Positions 17,058-26,357 of a stretch of DNA of 64,000 nt are shown one piece after another. Location of the stretch: NCBI RefSeq assembly GCF_047634355.1, contig NZ_JBLIAL010000005.1. One strand, 5' to 3'. The first letter of the stretch is position 1, and the number at the start of each line of letters is the position of its first letter. A model generated the notes under the pieces. The model saw only the letters and a list, made by a program, of their open reading frames with translations. It had not been told where the DNA came from and searched no databases. The DNA comes from Porticoccus sp002341315 (GTDB taxonomy: Bacteria; Pseudomonadota; Gammaproteobacteria; Pseudomonadales; Porticoccaceae). Position numbers and translations under genes: made by a program.

Positions 17058-17942
17058 ATGACAGCCATCCTAGAAGTACGCAACCTGAGCAAATCATTTC
17101 GTTCACTGAAAGCCGTGGATGATATCTCCTTTGCCATTCCCAAAGGGACCTGTTTCGGGTTACTCGGGCCCAATGGCGCGGGGAAAACCACCACCATCGA
17201 AATGGTGGAAGGCATCACCAAACCCAGCTCGGGTGAGATCTACTACAAGGGCAAGCCCAGGGACAGCAGTTTCCTGGAGGAAACCGGCATACAGTTTCAA
17301 TCCACCTCGCTGATGGACTATCTCAGAACCCGCGAAGTGCTGGCCCTGTTTGCCCGCTTTTACGCCAATAGTACGCCCATTGAAGCGCTGATCGAGCTGT
17401 GCCAACTGGGAGATTTTCTGGACACCTATGCCACCCGCCTGTCCGGTGGCCAGCGCCAACGCCTGCTGCTGGCGGTGGCACTGATTAACGACCCAGAAAT
17501 TCTGTTTCTGGACGAACCCACCACCGGACTCGATCCCCAGTCCCGACGACATTTCTGGTCATTGATACGAACCATCAAGGCCCGCGGCAAAACCGTGCTG
17601 CTCACCACCCACTACATGGAAGAAGCCGAGCTATTGTGCGATCAGCTGATCATTATGGACAAGGGCAATATCATCGCCGAGGGGTCGCCCCAATCCCTGC
17701 TGCGCCAGCACTTTAAGGACAGCTACATCTGCCTCAACCGGGAAGATCTCGACGATGACCTGGCAAGCTTTGGCAGCCGGGTTGAGGTGCGTGAAGACGG
17801 TATTGCCATCGCCACCTCCGAAGTCGAAAAAACCCTCGCCGAGCTGGTGGCCCTCAATATCAATCTGCGCTCCCTGCGAGTCCGCAACCCCTCCCTGGAC
17901 GACCTGTTCCTCAAACTCACCGGCCACCATTTAAGGGAATAA
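17058..17942 (+). CDS. ABC-2 type exporter, ATP-binding protein
   Basis: This 294-residue ATPase has Walker A GPNGAGKTTT, signature LSGGQRQRLLLAVAL, Walker B EILFLDEPTTGLDP and switch TTHYMEEAE. The C-terminal 80 residues are an extra domain common in CcmA/DrrA-like ABC-2 ATPases. It pairs with the permease starting 5 bases downstream. The substrate is unknown. The pair sits between ampG and ampED, which might suggest an envelope role, but that is only position. Confidence 0.92.
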   Translation: MTAILEVRNLSKSFRSLKAVDDISFAIPKGTCFGLLGPNGAGKTTTIEMVEGITKPSSGEIYYKGKPRDSSFLEETGIQFQSTSLMDYLRTREVLALFARFYANSTPIEALIELCQLGDFLDTYATRLSGGQRQRLLLAVALINDPEILFLDEPTTGLDPQSRRHFWSLIRTIKARGKTVLLTTHYMEEAELLCDQLIIMDKGNIIAEGSPQSLLRQHFKDSYICLNREDLDDDLASFGSRVEVREDGIAIATSEVEKTLAELVALNINLRSLRVRNPSLDDLFLKLTGHHLRE

Positions 17943-17946
17943 ACCC

Positions 17947-18981
17947 ATGCGACGAATACTGGCCCTGTGGATGGCAAGAAACCGCGAATACTACCGGGAC
18001 AAAGGCTCCCTGTTCTGGTCGTTCATTGCCACCCCGTTCATCGTGATTGTACTGGCGGTCGCGTTCTCCTCCGAAAACGAGGAAATATTCCGCGCCGGCC
18101 TGTTGATCGACTCTGCGTCCGATCGCGCTTACACACACCCCTTTGGCGAAGAAACCGCCATCGGCCTGGTCGAATACACCGACCCACAGGAGGCCCTGCG
18201 GCGGGTTCAGTTTCATCAACTGGATATTCTCCTCACCACCCAACAGCCACCCCGGTACTGGGTCAATACCGAATCAGCCAAAGGCCGACTACTGGAAAAA
18301 CTGCTGCTCGCCCGGCAACAGACCGGAGCAACCTCGCCACCGCAACCGGACTGGCAGAAACAGGAAGTCAGTGGCAAAAAAGTTCGCTACATCGACTGGG
18401 TCATCCCGGGAATACTGGCCATGAACATGATGTTCAGTGGTCTATGGGGAATTGGCTATGTCATCGTTCGCTACCGCAAAAACGGAGTATTGAAGCGGCT
18501 TCAGGCTACCCCTCTCAGGGCTTGGGAATTTCTGATCTCACAGGGGTTGTCGCGACTGGGCATCATGCTTGCCGTCACCGTCATTGTGTTTCTGGTCTGC
18601 CATCTGTTTATCGGTTTCATGATGGCCGGCAGTTATCTGCTGTTATTGCTGATCGCCATCATCGGCAACCTGTCCATCATCAGCATTTCACTGCTGATGG
18701 CCGCCCGCACCGCCAGCGAAGAGCTGGCCAACGGTCTGCTCAACCTGATCAGCTTTCCCATGCTGTTGCTATCGGAACTGTGGTTCTCGCTTGACGATGC
18801 GCCCAACTGGTTACAGCAACTCTCCCAACTGCTGCCGTTAACCCACCTGGTGTCGGCCGCCAGGGGCGTCATGCTGGAAGGCGCCGGAATACTACAGGTC
18901 GCCCCTCAGCTACTGGCGCTGGTGGTCATGACAGCAGTATTCATTACCCTGGCAGGCCTGCTGTTCCGCTGGCACGAATGA
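17947..18981 (+). CDS. ABC-2 type exporter, permease
   Basis: This 344-residue membrane protein has an N-terminal helix (LFWSFIATPFIVIVLAVAFS), a periplasmic domain of about 140 residues, then five or so helices (IPGILAMNMMFSGLWGIGYVIV; LGIMLAVTVIVFLVCHLFIGFMM; and others) ending near the C-terminus. The RYRKNGVLKRLQATPLRAWEFL motif after the second helix is characteristic of ABC-2 permeases. It is translated just after the ATPase gene and is convergent with ampE, 7 bases away. Confidence 0.9.
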   Translation: MRRILALWMARNREYYRDKGSLFWSFIATPFIVIVLAVAFSSENEEIFRAGLLIDSASDRAYTHPFGEETAIGLVEYTDPQEALRRVQFHQLDILLTTQQPPRYWVNTESAKGRLLEKLLLARQQTGATSPPQPDWQKQEVSGKKVRYIDWVIPGILAMNMMFSGLWGIGYVIVRYRKNGVLKRLQATPLRAWEFLISQGLSRLGIMLAVTVIVFLVCHLFIGFMMAGSYLLLLLIAIIGNLSIISISLLMAARTASEELANGLLNLISFPMLLLSELWFSLDDAPNWLQQLSQLLPLTHLVSAARGVMLEGAGILQVAPQLLALVVMTAVFITLAGLLFRWHE

Positions 18982-18988
18982 ACTACCC

Positions 18989-19828
18989 TCACCAGAGCAC
19001 CACCAACAGCGCCACCATTGACAGCGCAAAGATCAGGGTGCGGGTGAACAACGCCTGAAGGTTGGCCGGCATTTCTTCACCGGCTGCATTGAGCGCCACC
19101 TCATCCTCGGGCACAGCGTGCTCCGCATAACCACCTAACACCTCGGCACTTTCGGCAGAAGAAAAGAAGGAACGCTGCCAGCGCCTGAGACAGGCCGAAA
19201 AATTACCCACAAAGCACATGGATATACCCACCAGCCTGACTGGCAACCATTCCAGCAACCAGAGCCAGCCGGCATCTACAGACTCGCCGGTTGTGCTTGC
19301 GCGATCCCGCCGAATCACCGACAACCGGTATAACAGTGCACCGGGAGCGCCCGCCAGGATGAACCAGAACATCGCAGCAAAATAACGTTCGAAATAACGG
19401 TAGGCGATCACCTCCAGGGCCGCCTGGCGGGACTGCTCCGCATTCATCACATCGTCCTGTCGCTCGGTGCTGAGCACCGCAACATCGCGATAAGCTGCCT
19501 GATGATCACCCCGCCCCAGGTCTTCCTCATAGTCTGCCACCTCAGGCTCCAGGCTGCCGCGTCCGAGCGCATAGAGAAACACCAGCAGACTCAGCACAAA
19601 CTGCGGCAAACCCAACCAGCTGTTGCCCAGCAACCCGATCACTAGCGCTAGGGCAGCTACCGGCAGCAACAGAGTAATCACCTGCTGCACGCGGGGAGCA
19701 GACTGAAGCTTTGGCCAGTTGGCAAGCCGATCACAGAACCGGTGGAACCAGCCATCGGACTGGATCGATGCCAACGAACCCAGCTGACGCAACAGTAGAA
19801 GCCCCACCACAATTACAATAAATTCCAT
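18989..19828 (-). CDS. ampE: AmpE, membrane protein of the amp regulatory locus
   Basis: This 279-residue protein has hydrophobic segments at the N-terminus (MEFIVIVVGLLLLRQLGSLA), near residues 50-85, near 150-170 (FAAMFWFILAGAPGALLYRLSV) and at the C-terminus. Conserved AmpE pieces are AYRYFERYFAAMFWFILAGAPGALLYRL and WLLEWLPVRLVGISMCFVGNF. AmpE is a sensor-like inner-membrane protein of unclear function, coupled genetically to AmpD. It starts one base after the ampD stop, so the two are cotranscribed. Confidence 0.9.
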   Translation of the reverse strand: MEFIVIVVGLLLLRQLGSLASIQSDGWFHRFCDRLANWPKLQSAPRVQQVITLLLPVAALALVIGLLGNSWLGLPQFVLSLLVFLYALGRGSLEPEVADYEEDLGRGDHQAAYRDVAVLSTERQDDVMNAEQSRQAALEVIAYRYFERYFAAMFWFILAGAPGALLYRLSVIRRDRASTTGESVDAGWLWLLEWLPVRLVGISMCFVGNFSACLRRWQRSFFSSAESAEVLGGYAEHAVPEDEVALNAAGEEMPANLQALFTRTLIFALSMVALLVVLW

Positions 19829-19829
19829 A

Positions 19830-20336
19830 TCACGCCTCCAGGGCAGTGCTTAATCGCCGCCAGTCAAAGCAGGGGCCCGGATCGGTCTTGCGCCCGGGAG
19901 CTATGTCACTGTGACCGACAATACGCTGTTTTGACAGACCGGGGTAGTGCGCCAGCAAAACCCCAACCAGCGCCGCCAGACAGCGGTACTGCTGATCTGT
20001 GTAGGGCTTGTCATCACTGCCCTCCAGCTCTATCCCCAATGAAAAGTCATTACAGTTTTCCGCCCCGTCAAAGCAGGACTGTCCCGCATGCCAGGCGCGA
20101 TCGTGAAACGAAACAAACTGCACCACGTCACCATCGCGTCTGATCAACAGATGAGCGGAAACCCTGAGATCGACAATTTCGCGAAAATAGGGATGCGCGT
20201 CGGCATCGAGACAATTGGTAAAAAAATCGCAGATATGCGCACCGCCGAACTGACCGGGCGGCAGGCTGATATTGTGGATCACCAGCAGAGATAGCGCCGC
20301 TGTTGCCGGCCGCTGATTAAAATTTGGCGAAGGCAC
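19830..20336 (-). CDS. ampD: N-acetyl-anhydromuramyl-L-alanine amidase AmpD
   Basis: This cytoplasmic zinc amidase cuts the anhydroMurNAc-L-Ala bond of recycled muropeptides and keeps AmpR inducers low. Zinc ligands are seen in LVIHNISLPPG and in IVGHSDIAPGRKTDPGPCF (His and Asp). The first standard start is GTG at 20336 (168 residues). However, the conserved AmpD beginning GWLTGARHVPSPNF is encoded in frame upstream to a TAG at 20393. The only nearby candidates there are ATT at 20387, with GGGAG 8 bases ahead, or ATC at 20372. The true start is therefore probably non-standard and about 17 codons longer. Confidence 0.93.
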   Translation of the reverse strand: MPSPNFNQRPATAALSLLVIHNISLPPGQFGGAHICDFFTNCLDADAHPYFREIVDLRVSAHLLIRRDGDVVQFVSFHDRAWHAGQSCFDGAENCNDFSLGIELEGSDDKPYTDQQYRCLAALVGVLLAHYPGLSKQRIVGHSDIAPGRKTDPGPCFDWRRLSTALEA

Positions 20337-20513
20337 ATGCCGCGCACCTGTTAGCCAGCCCTGCGAATCGATAGAAAAACCAGAAATAGTCTATGCTCCC
20401 GGCAAAGAATCACCTGAATACTAGGCAAGCCGATGGGGGTTGTCCATGGGTTGAAGAATCAGCGGGGGACGGCACCGCAGCCCCCTGTTTGCCGCAGGAA
20501 AACCGACACGGCC

Positions 20514-22775
20514 TCAATGCACCGTTCTGGACTGGCACATCTCACCGACCACACCTTCCAGGGCACGATCAAACAGCTGGGTTTTTTCCAGTGGACGCAG
20601 CTTCTCACTTTGCAGATCCATCGCCACCCGGTTGCGGTGCTTTTCAGATACTTTGGCACCCTGGCGATTCACAAAAATAAATTTACCGGAAGGCAATACG
20701 ACACCCGCCAGCTTACAACGCCGCTTGTCGGCACCGTCATCGGTCATTTCAACCCAGGCTCCTCTGGTGAGGCTATCGGCGCGACGCAGATATTGCTCAT
20801 CCACCGAGCCAACGGAATCGTCCTCCAGCCCGGCGGGATTACCCGGAATATTGGTTCTGAGCGCATCCACCAGCACCGACTGGAGTGGACTGGCAGACAC
20901 CCCCTGACGCAGGCTCTCCTCACTGCTGAGCTCACCACGAAAATATTGCTCCATCGCCCCCAGCAAACGGCCCATGTCATAGGCGTCGTAAGAAACATTT
21001 TCCAGGCTTTCCTTGATGGTTGTCAGTACCGGTGCGACAACCCCGGCATCCGTCTGCCCCTGGGCCACCAGTTCAAGCAAACGGTCCAACACTCGAATAC
21101 TGCCATGCCATTCTTCAGAATCCCGACCGGACCGCAAGTGATTCAGAAACAACACCTTGCACCAGGCGTCCTCGGCAAAACTGACCACAAAACGCGGCAG
21201 GGTTTTGCCCTTTACGCGTTCCACCAGTACCCTCACCACAGCCTGATGGGCGAGATTGACCTTTTCCGTGGCAGTCGCCTCCTCCATCAGCCGCTGCTCA
21301 AGCACGGCAACGCGACGTCGCTCCTTTTCTACCAGATCAATGAAATTCAGCAACAACTGCGTCAGCGCCGCATGATCGCCGGGAGGCTGTCCGGCCAGCT
21401 CATCGGCCACACCGGAAATCGCCCGCGCAACGGGGTCTTCGTCAACATCGACTTTTTCCGTGTAACCGATGGACGCTTCGGCAATTTCGTTTAACAGCCG
21501 TCTGGCCGGATGCTTTTCCCGATCAAAAAATGTGTTGTCCTTGAGGGCGAGCTGGAGAATAGGTAACTCCAGCTTGCGCAGTTCCGCCGCCAACTGGGCA
21601 CAGGCAATCGTCTGGTGATTGACCCTGACAAACAGTCTGTCGAGCAAATCAACGAGCCCTCGTTCAGTCCCATCGAGTCGAGCTTCCCCCTGCCGTTCGA
21701 GATGACCATCAATAAGCTGCAAAAGCCCCTCGCTATCATCAGCTTCTGCACTGACCGCATTGGACCAGTCCTGCTGCAAATTACCCACCATGGAGACAAG
21801 CTCGTCTCCTTCAATGCACTGGTGCATGTCGGTATCAGAGCCCGACACGTCCGACGAACCCCAGTGCAACAGATTTTTCAGTTGGGAAAGCAACTGACCA
21901 TAGCGCTGACCATCATCCTGTCTGCGTTTCTTCGCCTGACCGGCACCGGCCTCACGGCGACTGTCGCTAGCGCGACTATCCGGGTCGGGCCGACCAGCGG
22001 CCTCTTCAGAGGCAGAGGCGGGGGAAGCGGTAGAGGAAGAATGTGCAGCGCCAGCCGCAGATGCCTGCTCCGGCGGTGGCGCCGGGGGTTTTTCCTGCTG
22101 ACGCGGCTCAGCCCGGGCCTTACGTAACTGCTCAAGATCGGGCAACACCCCCATATCGCGGAGACGCTTGTTGCCCTCCACCAGGAAGTCCTTCAACGAC
22201 ACCATTACCTGGCGATCAAACAACTTGAACAGCACCAGTTTAACCGGCAGCTTGAGCTCGAGGTGGGCCACAGCCTCATTAAAGGATTCACAGATGACTT
22301 CGGGCCCAACCGGATTATTTTTCAGGGTCACCGAGGCCGGGACCATTGAGCTGAGACGGGTATTGAGGGCTTCGAGTTCAGGCTTGCAGAGTTCTGATAC
22401 CCGAAACACCATGGTATCCAGTGCGATAATTTCTTCGAGCTGTTCGTTCTCAACCACTTCCAGCCCTTCGGGCTCCTGACTGGGTAACTCAGGACCCTGG
22501 TATTGGCCCAACTGCTGAAAGCTCTGGGTGAGCACACCAAAAAAATTGTGCTCGATATTTTTTCGTTCCATCCGGATCAGACGCATCGCATCAAAATACA
22601 TGGTTTGCTGGCGGTTATTGTCTGCACGATCGGCGAGATCGAAAAAGGTGTCATCCACCTGGTCGAACATATTATTCAGACGGGAGGCGAGGAACGTATG
22701 GATACGCCCCTTGAGTGTCAGTAATGGCCGAGGCAGCCGAAATAAAGCTACTGATAGCTTATCTACATCTGTCAC
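20514..22775 (-). CDS. DUF1631 family protein, copy 1
   Basis: This 753-residue soluble protein has the DUF1631 marks: FDQVDDTFFDLADRADNNRQQTMYFDAMRLIRMERKNIEHNF near residue 40 (given in parts), NNPVGPEVICESFNEAV near 170, an acidic low-complexity Ala/Ser/Pro-rich linker around residues 225-285, the helical HPARRLLNEIAEASIGYTE near 430, and a C-terminal RCKLAGVVLPSGKFIFVNRQGAKV. It has no signal or membrane segment. The family has no settled function; the old label thymidine phosphorylase in some databases is unfounded. A paralogue lies immediately upstream. Confidence 0.85.
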   Translation of the reverse strand: MTDVDKLSVALFRLPRPLLTLKGRIHTFLASRLNNMFDQVDDTFFDLADRADNNRQQTMYFDAMRLIRMERKNIEHNFFGVLTQSFQQLGQYQGPELPSQEPEGLEVVENEQLEEIIALDTMVFRVSELCKPELEALNTRLSSMVPASVTLKNNPVGPEVICESFNEAVAHLELKLPVKLVLFKLFDRQVMVSLKDFLVEGNKRLRDMGVLPDLEQLRKARAEPRQQEKPPAPPPEQASAAGAAHSSSTASPASASEEAAGRPDPDSRASDSRREAGAGQAKKRRQDDGQRYGQLLSQLKNLLHWGSSDVSGSDTDMHQCIEGDELVSMVGNLQQDWSNAVSAEADDSEGLLQLIDGHLERQGEARLDGTERGLVDLLDRLFVRVNHQTIACAQLAAELRKLELPILQLALKDNTFFDREKHPARRLLNEIAEASIGYTEKVDVDEDPVARAISGVADELAGQPPGDHAALTQLLLNFIDLVEKERRRVAVLEQRLMEEATATEKVNLAHQAVVRVLVERVKGKTLPRFVVSFAEDAWCKVLFLNHLRSGRDSEEWHGSIRVLDRLLELVAQGQTDAGVVAPVLTTIKESLENVSYDAYDMGRLLGAMEQYFRGELSSEESLRQGVSASPLQSVLVDALRTNIPGNPAGLEDDSVGSVDEQYLRRADSLTRGAWVEMTDDGADKRRCKLAGVVLPSGKFIFVNRQGAKVSEKHRNRVAMDLQSEKLRPLEKTQLFDRALEGVVGEMCQSRTVH

Positions 22776-22967
22776 TTCCGCCCTCTATTCCAGAACAACC
22801 AGTTGCTGATCATAACTTACCTGCACACCTGAGTCCCAGGTTGTCCTGGAAGAATAGCTTAACAACAGGGAACAACAACGGTGTCAAGCCACCAGTCAGA
22901 CCGGCTATATCACCGACTGTTCATATGCCGCAGAAGAGGGCATCAGAAAAGTGTGTACGGGCGGGCC

Positions 22968-25244
22968 TTAATGGGCCTGACGGCTGGTTCGAATATCTTT
23001 TATGACACGCTCCAGGGTATTGTCAAACAAGTGTGAGTTATCCAACACAACCAGATTTTTGTTCTGTATGCTGATGGCAGTCCGGTTGCGGTTCATCTCG
23101 GCAACCTTGGTACCCTGGCGGTTTACAAAAATATAGATGCCGGGGGGGGATATAACCCCAGCCACCTTGCAGCGCTTGTTCGAAGAAGTTTGATCCAGAA
23201 AATCAACCCAGGCGCCGCGGCAGAGAGAATTGAGTGCCTTCAGAGACTCTTCATCAGGGTTTACCGCCTCGTCACTCTCGGTGACAGCGTCCTCTTCCAG
23301 TTTGCGATGGCCGGGCATGTCCGTTTTAATTTTCCTGATAACCACTGTTTCATGTGGTTTATTGGAAACAACAATTGTCTGAACTTTCGGCTCTGCGACC
23401 TCTTTCGCCTGGCTGGCGGGCAAATCCTGAGCGGTCGGTTCTGCCCGGCCAACACTTTCCTCGGGTTTCTCGTTTTCAGCTTTATTGCGGTGAAAGTATT
23501 CCTCGAGCCTGATTATCAGCCGTCCCAGATCGTAGGACTCATAAGCGATATCTTCGAGGTGCTCCTGAATGGCTGCCAATAGCGACTTGACGTCGTCATC
23601 ACTCACCTCGCCGTCATCTGCATGCGCCAGCACCCGGTCCAGGATTTCAACCGCGGTTGTCCACTGCTCGGGCGACTCTTCAGCCTTCAGGCAGGCCATG
23701 AACATGACCCGACACCAGGCTTTCTCGGCAAAATGTACCAACAGTCGAGGGAAAGACTTGCCCTGCATGCGCTCATTCAGGGTCTTGTCGACCAACTGGT
23801 GTGCCTGGTTGACCTTTTCGGAGGCTGCAGCTTTCTCTATAACCCGCTGCTCCATCATGAGGGCCTTGCGACGCTCCTTTTCTGTCAGCTGAATAAAGTC
23901 GAGCAGCAACTGTTTAAGGGCCTCCGTACCCATGGTTTCTTCTGCCGAAAGTTTTTGAGCGATTTCGGAGATGGCTCTACCCACAGGGTCGCTGTTGATA
24001 TCCACATCCTCGGGGAACCCTATGGCAACCTGTGTTATTTCATTGATCAACCTTCTTGCAGGGTGTTTCTCCTTATCAAAGAAACTGGGGTCCTGAAGCA
24101 CAATTCGCAAAAGGGGTAATTCGAGCTTCCGCAACTCACGGGAAAATCCGCCCGAAATATGGTTTTCACTGCGCATTCTCGAGAACAGCTGATCCAGCAG
24201 GCTAACCACACTGTAGTCCTGACGCCCCAGACCCGGACCACCCTGCTGCTGGAGTCGCTCCTCAATCAGACCGAGCAGCCCACCTTCGCTGTGGTTGCTC
24301 TCGCCCCACTCGCGCTGCAGACCGGAAACCAGAGAAACCAGCTGATCCTGGCTGATTGATGCGCCAGACCCAGAAGTGTAACCATAATCCGGCTGCCCCA
24401 GAAATTCCTGTAATTGAGAAATAAGCTGGCTGTGGCCCCCGGCTCTCTCAGCGCCATGTTGTTTTGCAAAGGCGGGATTCCCCTCATGATAATCCGGTTT
24501 TTTTGCCGTACCACCAGCCTTAGCAGATTGACTGGAATTGATCGCTTTTTTTGCCTGCTGCTTTTCCAGCTCAGGCAAGACACCAAACTTACGGAGCAGC
24601 CGGTTACCTTCAATCAATAGAGGCCCAACAGCATCCATGACATGCCGGTCAATCAGTTTAAGCAGCACCAGTTTTGAGCGAATGTCTATTTCCAGCTCCA
24701 ACAACGTCTGCCGCAGTGACTCACAGATAATTTCCGGCCCAAGAGGGTTGTTAATTGCGGTGACGTCACTGGGCACAATGGAATTGATACGCATCACCAG
24801 CAACTTGAGATCGTATTTATGGCGCTTCGCAACTTTGGAAACCATGCTATCCATGGCTATCATTTCTTCGAGATCTTCGTTTTCTACCAGTGTGAGGCCC
24901 GCCGGGCTCTCCGTTGCGACAGCCCTCTGGCTGGCCCCCCGATAACCCCGGTTGCCAAGTCGTTGAAATGAATTGTCGATGGCCTGTGAAAATTTATGCT
25001 CAATGGATTTTCGCTGCAGACGAATCAACCGCATGGCATCGAAGTACGTTGCCTGTTCACCGTTACTTGCCGCCCGATCGGCAAGATCGAAAAACGTATC
25101 ATCCACATGATCAAAAACTTCTGCCAACCGCTGATCCAAAACGACTTTTGCGTGATCTCTCAACTGGCGAAGCGACTCAGGCATTTCGAAGCCTCGGGCC
25201 TTCATTTTTTCAGCCTCAACTAATTTCAAACGTTCGTTCATCAT
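22968..25244 (-). CDS. DUF1631 family protein, copy 2
   Basis: This 758-residue paralogue of the gene downstream shares the same blocks in the same order: DHVDDTFFDLADRAASNGEQ, YFDAMRLIRLQRKSIEHKF, INNPLGPEIICESL, HPARRLINEITQVAIGFPE, GAWVDFLDQTSSNKRCKVAGV and YIFVNRQGTKVAEMNRNR. The linkers differ: here a Lys/Ser-rich one near 245-275 and another near 600-665. The tandem arrangement, 192 bases apart on one strand, suggests an old duplication. No function can be assigned. Start ATG at 25244 or 25241. Confidence 0.85.
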   Translation of the reverse strand: MMNERLKLVEAEKMKARGFEMPESLRQLRDHAKVVLDQRLAEVFDHVDDTFFDLADRAASNGEQATYFDAMRLIRLQRKSIEHKFSQAIDNSFQRLGNRGYRGASQRAVATESPAGLTLVENEDLEEMIAMDSMVSKVAKRHKYDLKLLVMRINSIVPSDVTAINNPLGPEIICESLRQTLLELEIDIRSKLVLLKLIDRHVMDAVGPLLIEGNRLLRKFGVLPELEKQQAKKAINSSQSAKAGGTAKKPDYHEGNPAFAKQHGAERAGGHSQLISQLQEFLGQPDYGYTSGSGASISQDQLVSLVSGLQREWGESNHSEGGLLGLIEERLQQQGGPGLGRQDYSVVSLLDQLFSRMRSENHISGGFSRELRKLELPLLRIVLQDPSFFDKEKHPARRLINEITQVAIGFPEDVDINSDPVGRAISEIAQKLSAEETMGTEALKQLLLDFIQLTEKERRKALMMEQRVIEKAAASEKVNQAHQLVDKTLNERMQGKSFPRLLVHFAEKAWCRVMFMACLKAEESPEQWTTAVEILDRVLAHADDGEVSDDDVKSLLAAIQEHLEDIAYESYDLGRLIIRLEEYFHRNKAENEKPEESVGRAEPTAQDLPASQAKEVAEPKVQTIVVSNKPHETVVIRKIKTDMPGHRKLEEDAVTESDEAVNPDEESLKALNSLCRGAWVDFLDQTSSNKRCKVAGVISPPGIYIFVNRQGTKVAEMNRNRTAISIQNKNLVVLDNSHLFDNTLERVIKDIRTSRQAH

Positions 25245-25502
25245 TGTGTGGCCTGCTCGGAGATAAATCGTATTGGACGAAGATGGTCAGCTATTGACTC
25301 GGATTATAGGTTCCATAATCAGCACCAGGGATAAGTGAAACGCCAACCAGTTCCCAAAACGGGCCAGACGATCCTGACTTTGTCCAAAACCGAGAAGCAG
25401 GTCACACTTGTCGCCACCAATAACTGCCGCAACTTATTCAGCCCGAGTCTGTTCCCCCATAAATGACTGCTGTAATATGCCCGGATCGCAGCTGGATACC
25501 CT

Positions 25503-26357
25503 ATGTCAAAGAATTTGCCTGAAAGCCATATCTCCGCCACCGTCAAGCAAGCCCTCGCAGAAGATATCGGCGAAGGGGATATTACCGCCCTCCTGATTCC
25601 AGAAGAAAACACTGCCGAAGCCATCGTCATTACCCGCGAACAGGCGGTGGTATGCGGAACAGCCTGGGTGGATGAAGTGTTCGCCCAGCTGGACCCCGCC
25701 GTCAGGATCGAATGGCGGGTTCGCGACGGCGACGAGGTGAAACCGGGGGATATTCTCCTGACCCTCTCCGGGCCCGCGCGCAGTTTGCTGACCGGTGAGC
25801 GCACCGCACTTAACTTTCTGCAGACCCTCTCCGGTACCGCCACCATTGCGCGGCAATTTGCGACACTGGTAAAAGGGACGACCATTCAGATCCTTGATAC
25901 CCGAAAAACCATCCCCGGCCTGCGTCTGGCGCAAAAATATGCGGTGACCGTAGGCGGCTGCCACAATCACCGCATCGGTCTATACGACGCCTTTCTGATC
26001 AAGGAAAACCACATTGCCGCCTGTGGCGGTATCGTCGCCGCAGTCACCAAGGCACGGGAGATCGCCCCCGACAAACCCGTCGAGGTGGAAGTAGAGAGTC
26101 TGGAAGAGTTTCAGCAGGCACTGCAGGCCGGAGCCGACATTATCATGCTGGACAATTTCGATGAAAAACAGATCTGCGAAGCCATCGCCATAAACCGCGG
26201 GATCGCCAGGCTGGAAGTGTCCGGCAACCTGGAAGTGGACAACCTCGCTGCGAAAGCTATCGAGGGAATCGATTACCTGTCATCCGGCAGCCTGACGAAG
26301 CACTGCCGGGCCATTGACCTGTCGATGCGGATACAGCTGAAAAACCTGCCGGACTAA
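25503..26357 (+). CDS. nadC: Quinolinate phosphoribosyltransferase (nicotinate-nucleotide pyrophosphorylase)
   Basis: This 284-residue enzyme converts quinolinate and PRPP to nicotinate mononucleotide in NAD synthesis. Conserved pieces are LAEDIGEGDITALLIP, GERTALNFLQTLSGTATIARQF, ILDTRKTIPGLRLAQKYAV, GGCHNHRIGLYDAFLIKENH and EVEVESLEEF, plus ADIIMLDNFD. Length is normal. It is the usual neighbour of ampDE in Pseudomonas-like genomes. Its stop overlaps the stop of the inositol-phosphate synthase gene on the opposite strand by 4 bases. Confidence 0.97.
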   Translation: MSKNLPESHISATVKQALAEDIGEGDITALLIPEENTAEAIVITREQAVVCGTAWVDEVFAQLDPAVRIEWRVRDGDEVKPGDILLTLSGPARSLLTGERTALNFLQTLSGTATIARQFATLVKGTTIQILDTRKTIPGLRLAQKYAVTVGGCHNHRIGLYDAFLIKENHIAACGGIVAAVTKAREIAPDKPVEVEVESLEEFQQALQAGADIIMLDNFDEKQICEAIAINRGIARLEVSGNLEVDNLAAKAIEGIDYLSSGSLTKHCRAIDLSMRIQLKNLPD

